From: GCA-002708145 sp045562755
Lineage (GTDB): Bacteria; Chloroflexota; Dehalococcoidia; Lucifugimonadales; Lucifugimonadaceae
Assembly: GCA_045562755.1 (NCBI GenBank)
Contig: JBJKVF010000006.1
Coordinates: forward strand, 434,001 to 498,000
Length of the DNA: 64,000 nt
Reading direction: 5' to 3'
Under the pieces are notes generated by a model. It saw only the letters and a program-made list of their open reading frames with translations, made no database searches and had not been told where the DNA came from. Positions 52,317 through 62,089 of the stretch are shown piece after piece; position 1 is the first letter of the stretch, and the number at the start of each line of letters is the position of its first letter. The position numbers were made by a program, and so were the translations under genes.

Positions 52317-53342
52317 ATGGCCACAAAAAAATTAGATATTATAAAACCAATGAATGAAAAAGAAAAAGATAACACACTAGAAATAGCGCTTGCTCAAATT
52401 GAAAAATCTTTCGGAAAGGGCGCAGTTATGCGCTTAGGAGATCAAGGTAACTTTGAACAGATAAAATCTATCCCAACAGGTTCGCTAACATTAGATAACG
52501 CATTGGGCATTGGAGGACTACCTCGAGGAAGAATAATAGAAATATTTGGGGCAGAATCAGCTGGAAAGTCAACTCTAGCTATGTCTGCTGTAGCTGAAGC
52601 TCAACAAATGGGTGGACAAGCTGCATTTATAGATATAGAACATGCAATGGACCCAAATTATGCAAAAAAAATTGGAGTAGATACAGACAAGTTATTAATC
52701 TCACAGCCAGATTCGGCAGAACAGGCATTAGAAATCACAGAGTATCTTATTAGGAGTGGAGCATTAGATATCATAGTTGTTGATAGCGTAGCTGCGCTTG
52801 TACCAAATGCTGAGATTGAAGGCAATATGGGAGATATGCAAGTTGGATTACAGGCAAGGTTAATGTCAAAAGCACTGAGAAAACTAACGTCTATAATTCA
52901 TAAAACAGATACTGTATGCGTGTTTATCAACCAACTAAGAGAAAAAGTAGGAGTGATTTTTGGAAATCCAGAAACTACTCCTGGAGGAAGAGCATTAAAA
53001 TTTTATAGCTCCGTAAGAATAGATCTAAGAAAAACTGAAGCAATAAAAGTAGGTACTGAGATAATTGGAAATAGAATAAGAGCAAGAGTAGTAAAAAATA
53101 AAGTCGCAGCACCTTTTAAAAAAGCTGAAATGGAAATTTTGTATGATTCAGGAATAAGTAAAGAAGGAAGTATACTTGATATCGGAACAGAAAGAAATTT
53201 AATAAAGAAAAGCGGTGCTTTTTATTCTTACAATGAGACAAGATTAGGACAAGGCAGAGAAGCTGCAAGAGTTTTCCTGAGAGATAATATAGAAATTAGA
53301 CAGGAAATTGAAGAAATAATCCGAAATCCTGAAGAATTATAA
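52317..53342 (+). CDS. recA: Recombinase A
   Basis: RecA drives strand exchange and activates LexA cleavage. Typical segments are IEKSFGKGAVMRLGDQ, the Walker A motif IFGAESAGKSTLAM, VDSVAALVPNAEIEGNMGD, the L2-flanking QLREKVGVIFGNPETTPGGR and ALKFYSSVRIDLRK. It has 341 residues. An AAAGGAAG site lies just before the ATG. The C-terminal acidic tail is short. Confidence 0.98.
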   Translation: MATKKLDIIKPMNEKEKDNTLEIALAQIEKSFGKGAVMRLGDQGNFEQIKSIPTGSLTLDNALGIGGLPRGRIIEIFGAESAGKSTLAMSAVAEAQQMGGQAAFIDIEHAMDPNYAKKIGVDTDKLLISQPDSAEQALEITEYLIRSGALDIIVVDSVAALVPNAEIEGNMGDMQVGLQARLMSKALRKLTSIIHKTDTVCVFINQLREKVGVIFGNPETTPGGRALKFYSSVRIDLRKTEAIKVGTEIIGNRIRARVVKNKVAAPFKKAEMEILYDSGISKEGSILDIGTERNLIKKSGAFYSYNETRLGQGREAARVFLRDNIEIRQEIEEIIRNPEEL

Positions 53343-53420
53343 AAAATATAGATAAAGTAATGAAATTAATTGTAAAATAAAATAATCATAATTTATGTAA
53401 TATTAATTCTTGGTGAATAA

Positions 53421-54713
53421 TTGACCATATCAATAATAATTATTTTGACTGGGCTTGTAGGTAGTGCATTTATAAGTGCTACAGAAGCAGCAATTTTAGA
53501 TTCAAATAGATACAAGATAGAAAATCTTCTTGAAGAAGGAGACTCTAGAGCTAAATCTGTATTAAAAATTCTTAATAACTACGAACAATTTTTTGGAACT
53601 ATTTTGCTATTAGGAAATATGTTTAATGTTGTTGTAGCAACAGTTGGTACTACACTTGCAATTTCTACAATAGGAGGAGGAAATCCCACAGTAACCTCAA
53701 CCATTGTAGCAACAGTTATAAGCACTATTCTTATAGTAATAATAGGTGAACTCACTCCCAAAACATTGGCTGTATTATCATCTGAGTCTATAGCTTTGAA
53801 AAATGCCAAAGTAGTTAATATACTTATAAAAATAACTTGGCCATTAGTATTTATTTTTACATTATTTCCAAAATTAATAATTAATATTCTTGGGGGTAAA
53901 GATAATCTTACAAAACCAATAGTTACAGAATCTGAGCTTAGAACTTTAATTGACCTAGGCGAAGCAGAAGGAACAGTTGAGGAATCTAAAGGAGAAATGC
54001 TAGATAATATATTTAAGTTTAGCGAAATGGAAGTTCGCGACCTAATGACTCCAAGAACAGAAATAATATGGATTAGAACAAGTACAAATTTTACTGATTT
54101 TATGAAAGTATATAATAATAATCCTCACACAAGATTTCCAGTATTTGAAGACGATCAAGATAACGTTGTAGGAATATTATCAGTTAAAGATATTATAAGC
54201 AAGATTCCGAGCACTTCTTCTCCTGCAGAACAAATTGTGACAAGATTAATGAGAAAACCTTATTTTATACCTGAAACCAAGCAAGTAGATGATTTATTCG
54301 AAGAAATGCAAAAATTTGGACATAAAATAGCTCTAGTAATTGATGAATTTGGAGGTATTTCGGGTTTAATTACTCAAAGTAAGTTGGTAGAAAAAATTGT
54401 AGGAAAATCAAGTGAAGAAGGAGAAAGAATAGAAAAAAACTACATATCAATAAATGAGAACACATTTGTTGTGGACGGTAGTATAAATATAGATGATATT
54501 AATAATGAATTAGAATTAGATATCCCTGAAGGAGATTACGAAACTTTAGCTGGATTTTTTCTCGATAACGCTCAAATAATTCCTACACTTGGTGCAAAAA
54601 TTAATTTTAATAACGTTAGAATGGAAATCAATGAAATGATTGATTCAAAAATCACGAGTATTAGAATCACAAAAGTTTCTGAAGCAAAAATTAATCCTAA
54701 AAAAATTGATTAA
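53421..54713 (+). CDS. CNNM/CorC-type membrane protein (DUF21, CBS pair, transporter-associated domain)
   Basis: 430 residues. The N-terminal DUF21/CNNM domain has about four membrane segments, with the SAFISATEAAILDSNRYKIE motif and VIIGELTPKTLAV. A tandem CBS domain follows, starting at VRDLMTPRTEIIWIR with FPVFEDDQDNVVGIL. The C-terminal CorC/HlyC domain has FVVDGSINIDDINNELEL. Proteins of this group are linked to magnesium or cobalt efflux; older names call them hemolysins. I choose the TTG start at 53421; no other in-frame start fits the first helix. Confidence 0.9.
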   Translation: MTISIIIILTGLVGSAFISATEAAILDSNRYKIENLLEEGDSRAKSVLKILNNYEQFFGTILLLGNMFNVVVATVGTTLAISTIGGGNPTVTSTIVATVISTILIVIIGELTPKTLAVLSSESIALKNAKVVNILIKITWPLVFIFTLFPKLIINILGGKDNLTKPIVTESELRTLIDLGEAEGTVEESKGEMLDNIFKFSEMEVRDLMTPRTEIIWIRTSTNFTDFMKVYNNNPHTRFPVFEDDQDNVVGILSVKDIISKIPSTSSPAEQIVTRLMRKPYFIPETKQVDDLFEEMQKFGHKIALVIDEFGGISGLITQSKLVEKIVGKSSEEGERIEKNYISINENTFVVDGSINIDDINNELELDIPEGDYETLAGFFLDNAQIIPTLGAKINFNNVRMEINEMIDSKITSIRITKVSEAKINPKKID

Positions 54714-54715
54714 GT

Positions 54716-56140
54716 ATGAATGATAATTCAAATTTTTTTAAATTATTTTCAGAAAATTTAAATGAATATATTCACGAGTTAGACGAAAATATTTTAGTAG
54801 GTTTTTCTGGTGGGCCAGACTCTACTGCATTATTGATAGGATTGAAAAATTTCTTTAATAATACCTCTAGAAAAATTTATGCATTACACCTTAATCATTC
54901 AATAGAAAAAAATGCTGACTTAGATGAAGAGAAATCTAGAGAAATATGCAAGCAAATATCTGTAGAATTTCTTTCACATAAAATTAATATCCCGAAGGTT
55001 GCTAAAAAAGAAAAAATTTCAATCGAGCTAGCTGGAAGAAAAGAAAGATATAAATTCTTTTCTTCTATCGGAACAAAACTAAAGTCAAGCATAGTGTTTA
55101 TTGGTCATACTATGGATGACCAAGCTGAGACTGTAATTCATAATGCAATAAGAGGATCGGGAATTCTTGGAATATCTGGTATGAAGATTTTTTCAGAAAA
55201 TAATACATTAAAAATTTTTAGACCTATGCTTGGTATTAGAAAATTAGAATGCATAAATTACTGTAAAATCAATAATATAAATCCTGTAATTGATTTGTCT
55301 AATCAAAAAAAAATTTATACAAGAAATAAAATTAGATTAGATATAATACCTGAACTGATGAAAGTTTCAAATAGAAGCATAGAAAATATTTTCAAACTCA
55401 CAAAAAATATAGAATCAGAAATTAAAATACTAGAATGGACTACCGAAAAATTTTATAAAAAAATTATGACTACTGAAAAAAATATTTTTAGGCGAGATAA
55501 ATTAAATTCTCTGCCAGTTGACCTTACAGCAAAAATCATAATGAAGATTTGGTCAAAAAACTTTCCTCATAATGATAGTTTAGAGAATAAACATATAATA
55601 AAAATATCAAAGTTATTACATGGAAATAGCGGTAAAAAAGTAAATTTACCAGGAAAAATCATTCTTTATATTGATAAAGATAAATTTGTATTTTCAGATG
55701 AGTGTGATATTTCAAAATATGAAAAAATAAATAGCAAAAATTTTACTGAACTTAAATATCCAAAGCTTAAAGAAACAAGTAATATAAATTTTCCAAATAC
55801 AAACTATTCGCTAAGTGCAAAACTAGAAAAATATCCAAGTATGTTTCCTGATAGTAATCAGAAGACAATATATATATCTACGAAAGTATCATTAAATTTC
55901 ATCAAACTAAGAACAATTGCAGAAAATGATGTTTTTAGACCTTTAGGAATGCACCGAGAAATAAATGCTAATAATTTCTTAAAAAACCAAAACTTACCTA
56001 AAAGACATAGAGATAAAGCAATGGTATTAGAAAATGAAAATGGAATAATATGGATAGTTGGTCAAAGAGTTGCTGAATGGGCAAAAGTTAAAAAACTGGA
56101 TTCTTATGCATTAAAACTAGTCCTAAACTCATTAAAATAA
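54716..56140 (+). CDS. tilS: tRNA(Ile)-lysidine synthase
   Basis: TilS modifies C34 of the CAU-anticodon tRNA-Ile so it reads AUA. The PP-loop ILVGFSGGPDSTALL is near residue 30, followed by YALHLNHSIEKNAD and GHTMDDQAETVIHNAIRGSG. The C-terminal domain contains FRPLGMHREINANNFLKNQN and IIWIVGQRVAEWAKV. It has 474 residues. It starts two bases after the CorC-type gene, and its last nine bases overlap the end of the convergent gene. Confidence 0.94.
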   Translation: MNDNSNFFKLFSENLNEYIHELDENILVGFSGGPDSTALLIGLKNFFNNTSRKIYALHLNHSIEKNADLDEEKSREICKQISVEFLSHKINIPKVAKKEKISIELAGRKERYKFFSSIGTKLKSSIVFIGHTMDDQAETVIHNAIRGSGILGISGMKIFSENNTLKIFRPMLGIRKLECINYCKINNINPVIDLSNQKKIYTRNKIRLDIIPELMKVSNRSIENIFKLTKNIESEIKILEWTTEKFYKKIMTTEKNIFRRDKLNSLPVDLTAKIIMKIWSKNFPHNDSLENKHIIKISKLLHGNSGKKVNLPGKIILYIDKDKFVFSDECDISKYEKINSKNFTELKYPKLKETSNINFPNTNYSLSAKLEKYPSMFPDSNQKTIYISTKVSLNFIKLRTIAENDVFRPLGMHREINANNFLKNQNLPKRHRDKAMVLENENGIIWIVGQRVAEWAKVKKLDSYALKLVLNSLK

Positions 56141-57223
56141 TCTAGTTAGCTTATTATTATTTGTCAGTCCAGGTATCCTACCTCTTTTTGAAATAGGTAT
56201 AAAGTTTTCTATAATTTGATCAACATCATCTACACTGCCAAAATCAGATTTTAATTTGTCAGATTGTATAGCTTTTATATCAGCAGTGAATGATAAAGGG
56301 CTTGCAGAGGCGATAAAATTCCCTACACCAAATCCAATAACTGGGGCCTTACTTTCAACAAATTTAGCTATTCTTTCAGGATTCAAACCCCCACTAACAT
56401 AAATATCAACATTATCAAATCCTTCATTTTTTAATCTCGATTGAATCTCAAAAACCATACTCGGGGTAACACCGCCTCTTTCCTTTGGTGTATCTAGTCT
56501 AATCCCTCTTAATTTTCTCTTAAGAGATCTAGCTATCTCTACTGATTCTTGGGCTTCATCTCTAAAAGTATCAACTAGGGCTACCCTTGGAACATCTGCA
56601 GCCATATGCTTATCAAAAGCTAAAACGGCTCTCAATGTATCTCCAAACAACAGAATCATAGAATGTGGCATTGTTCCGGATGGAGTCCCTCCATGTAAAT
56701 CTGAGCCAACAGCAGTAGATGTTGCTGCACAGCCACCTATTCTGGCAGAATAATCCATTATACCAACTACTTGAGGATGTATATTTCTAGCACCCATACA
56801 AACAACAGGAATATCTTTAGCAGCCTTAACGCATTCTTTTGAAGCAGTTGCCCAACCAGAAGAAGATGACAAAGCTCCTAATATTGCTGTTTCATATAAA
56901 CCAAAAGAAGCATATGGACCAACTATCCTTACTACTACTTCACCTTTTTCTATATTGCTACCCTCTTGTACAGACCAAAGTCCCCTAGTATTTTTTGGTA
57001 AAGAAAACAACCAATCTCTTAGCCAAGTTTGTATTTCAGTGATTCCACACAAAACTCCATCTGATTCAGATGCAATTTCTATGGCAACTATAGGATTTAT
57101 TCCTTCGTTCCTCAAAATTGTCATTGATCTAGTTAATTCGTTATCCGCTGTAGCGCCTGTAACAACAGAATTATACGTTACAAAAGGTGATTGAAACTTA
57201 TCTTGATCATTTAGTGATGTCAT
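56132..57223 (-). CDS. Nicotinate phosphoribosyltransferase, short form
   Basis: It makes nicotinate mononucleotide from nicotinate and PRPP in NAD salvage. The fold of the PRT type II family is seen in the N-terminal YETAILGALSSSSGWATASK region, the central MGARNIHPQVVGIMDYSARI with GGCAATSTAVGSDLHGGTPS, and the C-terminal YVSGGLNPERIAKFVE and GFGVGNFIASASPLSF. It has 363 residues, the shorter version found in archaea and some bacteria. The product of this enzyme could feed the NAD synthetase at 49.3 kb through an adenylyltransferase not seen here. Confidence 0.88.
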   Translation of the reverse strand: MTSLNDQDKFQSPFVTYNSVVTGATADNELTRSMTILRNEGINPIVAIEIASESDGVLCGITEIQTWLRDWLFSLPKNTRGLWSVQEGSNIEKGEVVVRIVGPYASFGLYETAILGALSSSSGWATASKECVKAAKDIPVVCMGARNIHPQVVGIMDYSARIGGCAATSTAVGSDLHGGTPSGTMPHSMILLFGDTLRAVLAFDKHMAADVPRVALVDTFRDEAQESVEIARSLKRKLRGIRLDTPKERGGVTPSMVFEIQSRLKNEGFDNVDIYVSGGLNPERIAKFVESKAPVIGFGVGNFIASASPLSFTADIKAIQSDKLKSDFGSVDDVDQIIENFIPISKRGRIPGLTNNNKLTRLF

Positions 57224-57261
57224 ATTTATATTTTAATTATAAAACGTTACCTGAGATTTTT

Positions 57262-57975
57262 CTAAAAATTAAATCTTAATCTTAGTAGGCCCTTAATATC
57301 TTTCCATGCTGTAGAGATTACTTTTACCCTGGTATCTGGATCATCTTTCCATATCACAGGTATCTCTGAAATATTATACCTATGCTTTTTTGATAACAAT
57401 AATAATTCGGTATCAAAAAACCATTCATTATCTTTTATTTGAGGTAAGAGAGTTTTCTTTACATCCTTTGAAATACCCTTAAATCCACACTGAGCATCTT
57501 TAAAACCTGGAAATGGAAATATTATATGTATTAAGAGATTATATGCCCTAGAAGTGAATTCTCTCAAAACAGTTCTTCCATATACTTTTGATTTTTTATG
57601 CAGCCGAGAACCTATTGCTATATCATAATTTTTTTTTGTAATTGAGTCTGCTATTAGTATAGTAAATTTAAGATCCGTAGATAAATCTACATCCATATAC
57701 ATACTGACATCCGCTTGAGATGATAACCATGCCTTCTTTAGAGCCCTGCCTCTGCCCCTCTTAGATAAAGTAATTAAGGAAATATTTTTATATTTTTGTG
57801 AATATAAATTAGCTATTTTATTGGTTGAGTCCTCAGAACCATTATCTGCGATGATTATACCCCAATTATATTGTTTATGTGCTTGTATATATACTAAGAT
57901 TTTTTCCAAACAATCTGGTAAAGATTTTTCTTCATTTAAAACAGGTATAACTATATCAATACTTTTTTTACTCAT
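57262..57975 (-). CDS. Family 2 glycosyltransferase, dolichol-phosphate-sugar-synthase-like
   Basis: 237 residues with the GT-A opening IDIVIPVLNEEKSLPDCL. IIADNGSEDSTNKIA is the nucleotide site, the DXD-type MYMDVDLSTDLKF is the metal site, and KRGRGRALKKAWLSSQADV is the pattern of polyprenyl-phosphate glucosyl/mannosyl transferases. QCGFKGISKDVKK follows. No transmembrane tail is seen. It probably loads a sugar onto undecaprenyl-type lipid for surface glycans. It sits seven bases after purH, so cotranscription with purine genes is likely but the link is not functional in any obvious way. Confidence 0.85.
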   Translation of the reverse strand: MSKKSIDIVIPVLNEEKSLPDCLEKILVYIQAHKQYNWGIIIADNGSEDSTNKIANLYSQKYKNISLITLSKRGRGRALKKAWLSSQADVSMYMDVDLSTDLKFTILIADSITKKNYDIAIGSRLHKKSKVYGRTVLREFTSRAYNLLIHIIFPFPGFKDAQCGFKGISKDVKKTLLPQIKDNEWFFDTELLLLSKKHRYNISEIPVIWKDDPDTRVKVISTAWKDIKGLLRLRFNF

Positions 57976-57982
57976 AACAAAA

Positions 57983-59500
57983 CTAATGTAGGAAATGTCT
58001 AGTTTTTGTAAACATCATTACCAATCCAAGTTTATCAGCAGATTCTATAACTTTCTTATCATTAATAGAGCCTCCAGGTTGGATAAGTATAGAAGCGCCA
58101 TATTTGTGAGCTAATTCTATACCATCAGGGAAAGGAAAAAAGGCATCACTAGCCATCACAAAGTTTTTATCCTTTTCATTAATCAAATTTTTTCCTGCAA
58201 GATAAACACTTATAGCCCTATTTGGTTGTCCAGCACCCATACCCTTAATCATTTGATTTTTTGCAAATACTATCGCATTTGAATGAATATACTTACAAGC
58301 TTTCCAGGCAAATTCCATATCAATAATATTTCTTTTTGAAGGTTTTGCTTTTGTTACACATTCCCAGTCTTCATATTTATCAAATTTTATGTCTTTTTCC
58401 TGAATAAGGATACCTCCAGATATATTCTTAATTTGTAAAATATTTTTATTGGTATTTGTAACTTCAAGCACCCTAGTACGTTTTCTTTGTTTTAATAGCT
58501 GTAATGCAGAATCTTCATATCCAGGAGCTACAATTACATCATATAATGTATCTTTCATGGCTAGAGCAGTATCATAAGTTACATTGGAGTTAAATCCTAC
58601 AATACCTCCAAAAGCTGATATTGGATCACCAGAAAAAGCATTGATATAGGCTTGGGTTTGATCCTTATTAGTTGATAAACCACATGGATTTGCATGTTTA
58701 ATTATAGAAACACAATGATAATCGAATTGATTAGCAATCTCCCATGCAGCATCTGCATCAAAATAATTTAGATATGACATGTCTAAACCATGAAGAATCT
58801 TTGCATTAACTATTCCATTACTCTCATTTATATTAGAATATATTGCTGATTTTTGGTGAGGATTTTCACCATACCTTGTAGGAGATATTTTTTTCCAAGT
58901 TATTGATAGTTCATCAGGAAAGCTTAATTCTTTTTTTTCAAGAAAACTTGCTATGCTAGCATCGTAAGCAGCAGTATGTTGAAATGCCTTAGAGGCAAGA
59001 TATTTTCTATAATCCATGGAAATATTTTTTTTTCTTATACACCCCACAAGCTCTTGATAGTCTAAAGGGTCAACTACAATGAGAACATCTTCAAAATTTT
59101 TTGCAGCAGCTCTAGTCATAGCAGGCCCACCAATATCTATATCCTCCAATGCCTGATTAATAGTGATATCTTTATTCGAGATAGTTTTATTAAACGGATA
59201 TAAATTATTTATTACAATATCAATTTTTTTTATAGAATGTTTATTAATTTCGCTAATATGATTTGGATCAGATTTTTTGGCTAAAAGACCTCCATGTATA
59301 AAGGGATTCAAAGTCTTAACTCTGCCATCTAATATCTCTGGAAAACCTGTAACTGAACTTACATCAACAACATCTACCCCTAATTCTCTAAGATGATTCG
59401 CAGTACCACCAGTACTTATAATTTCAATTTCTAGATCAATGAATTCTTCAGCTAAAAATTTAAGATTATATTTATCGGAAACAGAAATTAAAGCTCTCAA
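57983..59500 (-). CDS. purH: Bifunctional AICAR formyltransferase/IMP cyclohydrolase
   Basis: It catalyses the last two steps of IMP synthesis. The N-terminal IMP cyclohydrolase domain starts RALISVSDKYNLKFLAEEF and has STGGTANHLRELGVDVVDVS and DGRVKTLNPFIHGGLLA. The C-terminal formyltransferase has KHANPCGLSTNKDQ (catalytic Lys-His) and SDAFFPFPDGIELA. The TTG at 59500 follows GGAGG by five bases and starts exactly where PurH usually does. I prefer it to TTG 59530 or ATG 59512, giving 505 residues. Confidence 0.95.
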   Translation of the reverse strand: MRALISVSDKYNLKFLAEEFIDLEIEIISTGGTANHLRELGVDVVDVSSVTGFPEILDGRVKTLNPFIHGGLLAKKSDPNHISEINKHSIKKIDIVINNLYPFNKTISNKDITINQALEDIDIGGPAMTRAAAKNFEDVLIVVDPLDYQELVGCIRKKNISMDYRKYLASKAFQHTAAYDASIASFLEKKELSFPDELSITWKKISPTRYGENPHQKSAIYSNINESNGIVNAKILHGLDMSYLNYFDADAAWEIANQFDYHCVSIIKHANPCGLSTNKDQTQAYINAFSGDPISAFGGIVGFNSNVTYDTALAMKDTLYDVIVAPGYEDSALQLLKQRKRTRVLEVTNTNKNILQIKNISGGILIQEKDIKFDKYEDWECVTKAKPSKRNIIDMEFAWKACKYIHSNAIVFAKNQMIKGMGAGQPNRAISVYLAGKNLINEKDKNFVMASDAFFPFPDGIELAHKYGASILIQPGGSINDKKVIESADKLGLVMMFTKTRHFLH

Positions 59501-59519
59501 TTTACCCTCCATTATAAGG

Positions 59520-60557
59520 CTACAAACCAATTAATTTTACATTATTTTTTTCATTTAAATTTTCAACTAGCCTTCCGATTAAAATTGAATCAGGTAGCTG
59601 TTGCTTTATTTCATGATATTTATCCGGATTAATAATAACAGCCATCCCAATTCCCATATTAAATACCCTATACATTTCATCTAAATCTACGTTACCTTGA
59701 TCTTGGATAAAGTCATATATTGGCGGAGTTTTCCAGCTACTTAATTCTATTTCCGCTAATAAATTTTTGTCTATGGATCTCGGTATATTTTTTAAGAATC
59801 CACCTCCAGTTATATGAGATAGACCATTGATTTTTTTCAATATTGGAGAAAGTTCACTTAGGTAGCTTTTATGTGGAAGTAAAAGAATTTTTCCTAATTT
59901 TTGATTCGTATTCGGAACTATCTCGTTTAAATTTTCAGGATTATTTTCTGTATCAAAAATATTCCTCACCAAAGAATATCCATTGGTATGCAGTCCATTT
60001 GAAGGTAACCCTAAAATCAAATCACCTGCCTTAGTTTTTAACGGGGACAAATAATCTATTTTTTTTACTTTTCCCACAATAAAGCCAACCAAATCATAAT
60101 CTTCATTATTATATGTATCTGGCATCGATGCTGTTTCGCCCCCCAAAAGAACACAATTAGCCTCTTTACAAGCATATGAAATCCCTTTAATTATCTGCTG
60201 AACTTTATCTGTATCAAATCCATTAGCTCCTATATAATCTAAAAAAAATAAAGGCCTTGCACCTGCTGGTAAAATATCATTAATACAATGATTTACTATA
60301 CTTTCCCCAACAGTAAAATGACTATTTAATAGATTTGCAATTCTTAATTTAGTTCCAACTCCGTCAGTACTTGATACTAAGTAATCTTCTCCAGAATCAT
60401 CATGATTATATACTCCTCCAAAAGCTCCTGGACCAGAAATTACACTTTTATTAAAAGAAGACTCAGCAATATCTTTAATTGATTCTTTTAAAATTTTTGC
60501 TTTACCTAAGTCAACTCCTGATTGCAAATATGTTTTTGGCTCTCTTTTGCTTTTCAT
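59520..60557 (-). CDS. purM: Phosphoribosylformylglycinamidine cyclo-ligase (AIR synthetase)
   Basis: The fifth step of purine synthesis. Motifs: SGPGAFGGVYNH-like start region, SSTDGVGTKLRIANLLNSHF, NDILPAGARPLFFLDYIG, LLGGETASMPDTYNNEDYDL and the C-terminal HITGGGFLKNIPRSI. It has 345 residues. Its start overlaps the purF end by four bases, and the purH ribosome-binding site lies in the 19 bases after its stop. Confidence 0.96.
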   Translation of the reverse strand: MKSKREPKTYLQSGVDLGKAKILKESIKDIAESSFNKSVISGPGAFGGVYNHDDSGEDYLVSSTDGVGTKLRIANLLNSHFTVGESIVNHCINDILPAGARPLFFLDYIGANGFDTDKVQQIIKGISYACKEANCVLLGGETASMPDTYNNEDYDLVGFIVGKVKKIDYLSPLKTKAGDLILGLPSNGLHTNGYSLVRNIFDTENNPENLNEIVPNTNQKLGKILLLPHKSYLSELSPILKKINGLSHITGGGFLKNIPRSIDKNLLAEIELSSWKTPPIYDFIQDQGNVDLDEMYRVFNMGIGMAVIINPDKYHEIKQQLPDSILIGRLVENLNEKNNVKLIGL

Positions 60558-61990
60558 ATGTTTATTTCTTTTTCTAAAGTGAGTTTATCCATCTCAAGCT
60601 GAACTGGTATAGGATATTTACCAGTAAAACAACCTTTACAATATTCAGATTTTTTTGATTTTGTTGCCTTCTCTAAACCTTCAACTGATAGATATGCTAA
60701 GCTATCTGCTTCAATTAAGTCTCTTATTTCATCATTAGTTTTATTTGCAGCAATCAGTTGACTTAAAGTAGCCATATCTACTCCAAAATGACATGTAGAT
60801 TTTATAGGCGGAGAAGCTACTCTAACATGTATTTCTTTTGCTCCTGCCTTTCTTAACATTGCAATCACTTTCTTAATTGTAGTACTTCTAACTATAGAAT
60901 CATCAACTACAATTAAGCGCTTGCCCTTGATAATCTCTTTCATAGGATTAAACTTGTTAGCAACATTTGTGTCTCTTGAGTTTTGATCAGGATTTATGAA
61001 AGTTCTTCCAACATATCTGTTTCTAATAATTGCATCAGAATAAGGGATTTTAGACTCGGCAGCTAAACCTGCAGCATGTGGAGTGGAAGAATCTGGTATT
61101 CCCACAACAATATCAGCTTCTACTGGATGTTCTTTATATAATTGAGAACCCAGCCTAAATCTAGTTTCATAAGCTAACTCACCATTGAGTACAGAATCTG
61201 GTCTAGCAAAATATATATGTTCAAAAATACACATTTTATGATTTTTACTAGAGCCATTCCAAATTTTTGATTTTATTCCATCAGAGTTTATAACTATAGT
61301 CTCTCCATTTTCGATCTCTCTTATAAATTCGGCTCCTAAATTATCAAGCGCTGAACTTTCCGAAGCAACGACCCATCCATCTTCAAGTTTTCCTAAGCAT
61401 AATGGTCTAATCCCTAGGGGGTCTCTGATTGCAATAAGTTCATTATCATTCATAAGTACTAAGGAATAAGCACCTTTTAGTCTTCTCATAGCATATGATG
61501 ATATTTCAAACCAATTTTTACCAGGAGCATTTGCAAATATCTCTAAAATCACTTCAGTATCTGAGGATCTTTCGAAAGTAGAGCCAAATTCTATAGACAA
61601 TTCTTCTCTTAGCTCAGATGCGTTTATAACATTTCCATTATGCCCTATGGCTATTTCCCCTCTTATACCTGAGGTTATCAAGGGCTGGGCATTATTTTTT
61701 TTACTTCCACCCATAGTTGAATATCTAGTATGACCAATTCCAACACCTCCAGGCAGTTTAGATATATTTTCTTCATTGAATACCTGAGAAACTAATCCCA
61801 TATTTGCTTCTAAATTAATACCAAAACCTGAAGAAGTAGCTATACCAGCACTTTCTTGCCCTCTATGTTGCAAAGAAAATAAACCAAAAAATAAATCTTT
61901 AGCAACATTGTTTTTTGGATTGTATATCCCAACAATACCACATTCCTCATGTGGTTTATCTTGTCTATAGAAATAATTTTTTTTTGTCAA
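60554..61990 (-). CDS. purF: Amidophosphoribosyltransferase
   Basis: The first committed step of purine synthesis. The glutaminase nucleophile is Cys17 in PHEECGIVGIYNP, exposed after propeptide removal; LQHRGQESAGIATSS follows. The PRPP-binding motif is LIVVDDSIVRSTTIKKVI. Four cysteines placed as in the B. subtilis-type [4Fe-4S] enzyme are visible: KMCIFEH, KSTCHFG and YCKGC. This form is oxygen-sensitive in B. subtilis. It has 478 residues. The TTG start at 61990 is followed by A9 within codons 2 to 5; no clear ribosome-binding site. Confidence 0.96.
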   Translation of the reverse strand: MTKKNYFYRQDKPHEECGIVGIYNPKNNVAKDLFFGLFSLQHRGQESAGIATSSGFGINLEANMGLVSQVFNEENISKLPGGVGIGHTRYSTMGGSKKNNAQPLITSGIRGEIAIGHNGNVINASELREELSIEFGSTFERSSDTEVILEIFANAPGKNWFEISSYAMRRLKGAYSLVLMNDNELIAIRDPLGIRPLCLGKLEDGWVVASESSALDNLGAEFIREIENGETIVINSDGIKSKIWNGSSKNHKMCIFEHIYFARPDSVLNGELAYETRFRLGSQLYKEHPVEADIVVGIPDSSTPHAAGLAAESKIPYSDAIIRNRYVGRTFINPDQNSRDTNVANKFNPMKEIIKGKRLIVVDDSIVRSTTIKKVIAMLRKAGAKEIHVRVASPPIKSTCHFGVDMATLSQLIAANKTNDEIRDLIEADSLAYLSVEGLEKATKSKKSEYCKGCFTGKYPIPVQLEMDKLTLEKEINI

Positions 61991-62029
61991 TTTGAATAAT
62001 AATTAAAGAAAATATTGATACACACTGTC

Positions 62030-62058
62030 ACTCTAACTTTGAAATGAATTTTGGTCAA
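62030..62058 (-). promoter_or_regulatory. Predicted promoter of the purF-purM-purH run
   Basis: On the minus strand TTGACC (62053-62058) and TAGAGT (62030-62035) are separated by 17 bases, about 40 bp before the purF start. The positions fit a transcription unit that begins after tlyA. Confidence 0.45.
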
Positions 62059-62089
62059 GAAAATATAGTAAGTATTATCAAAATTATTA

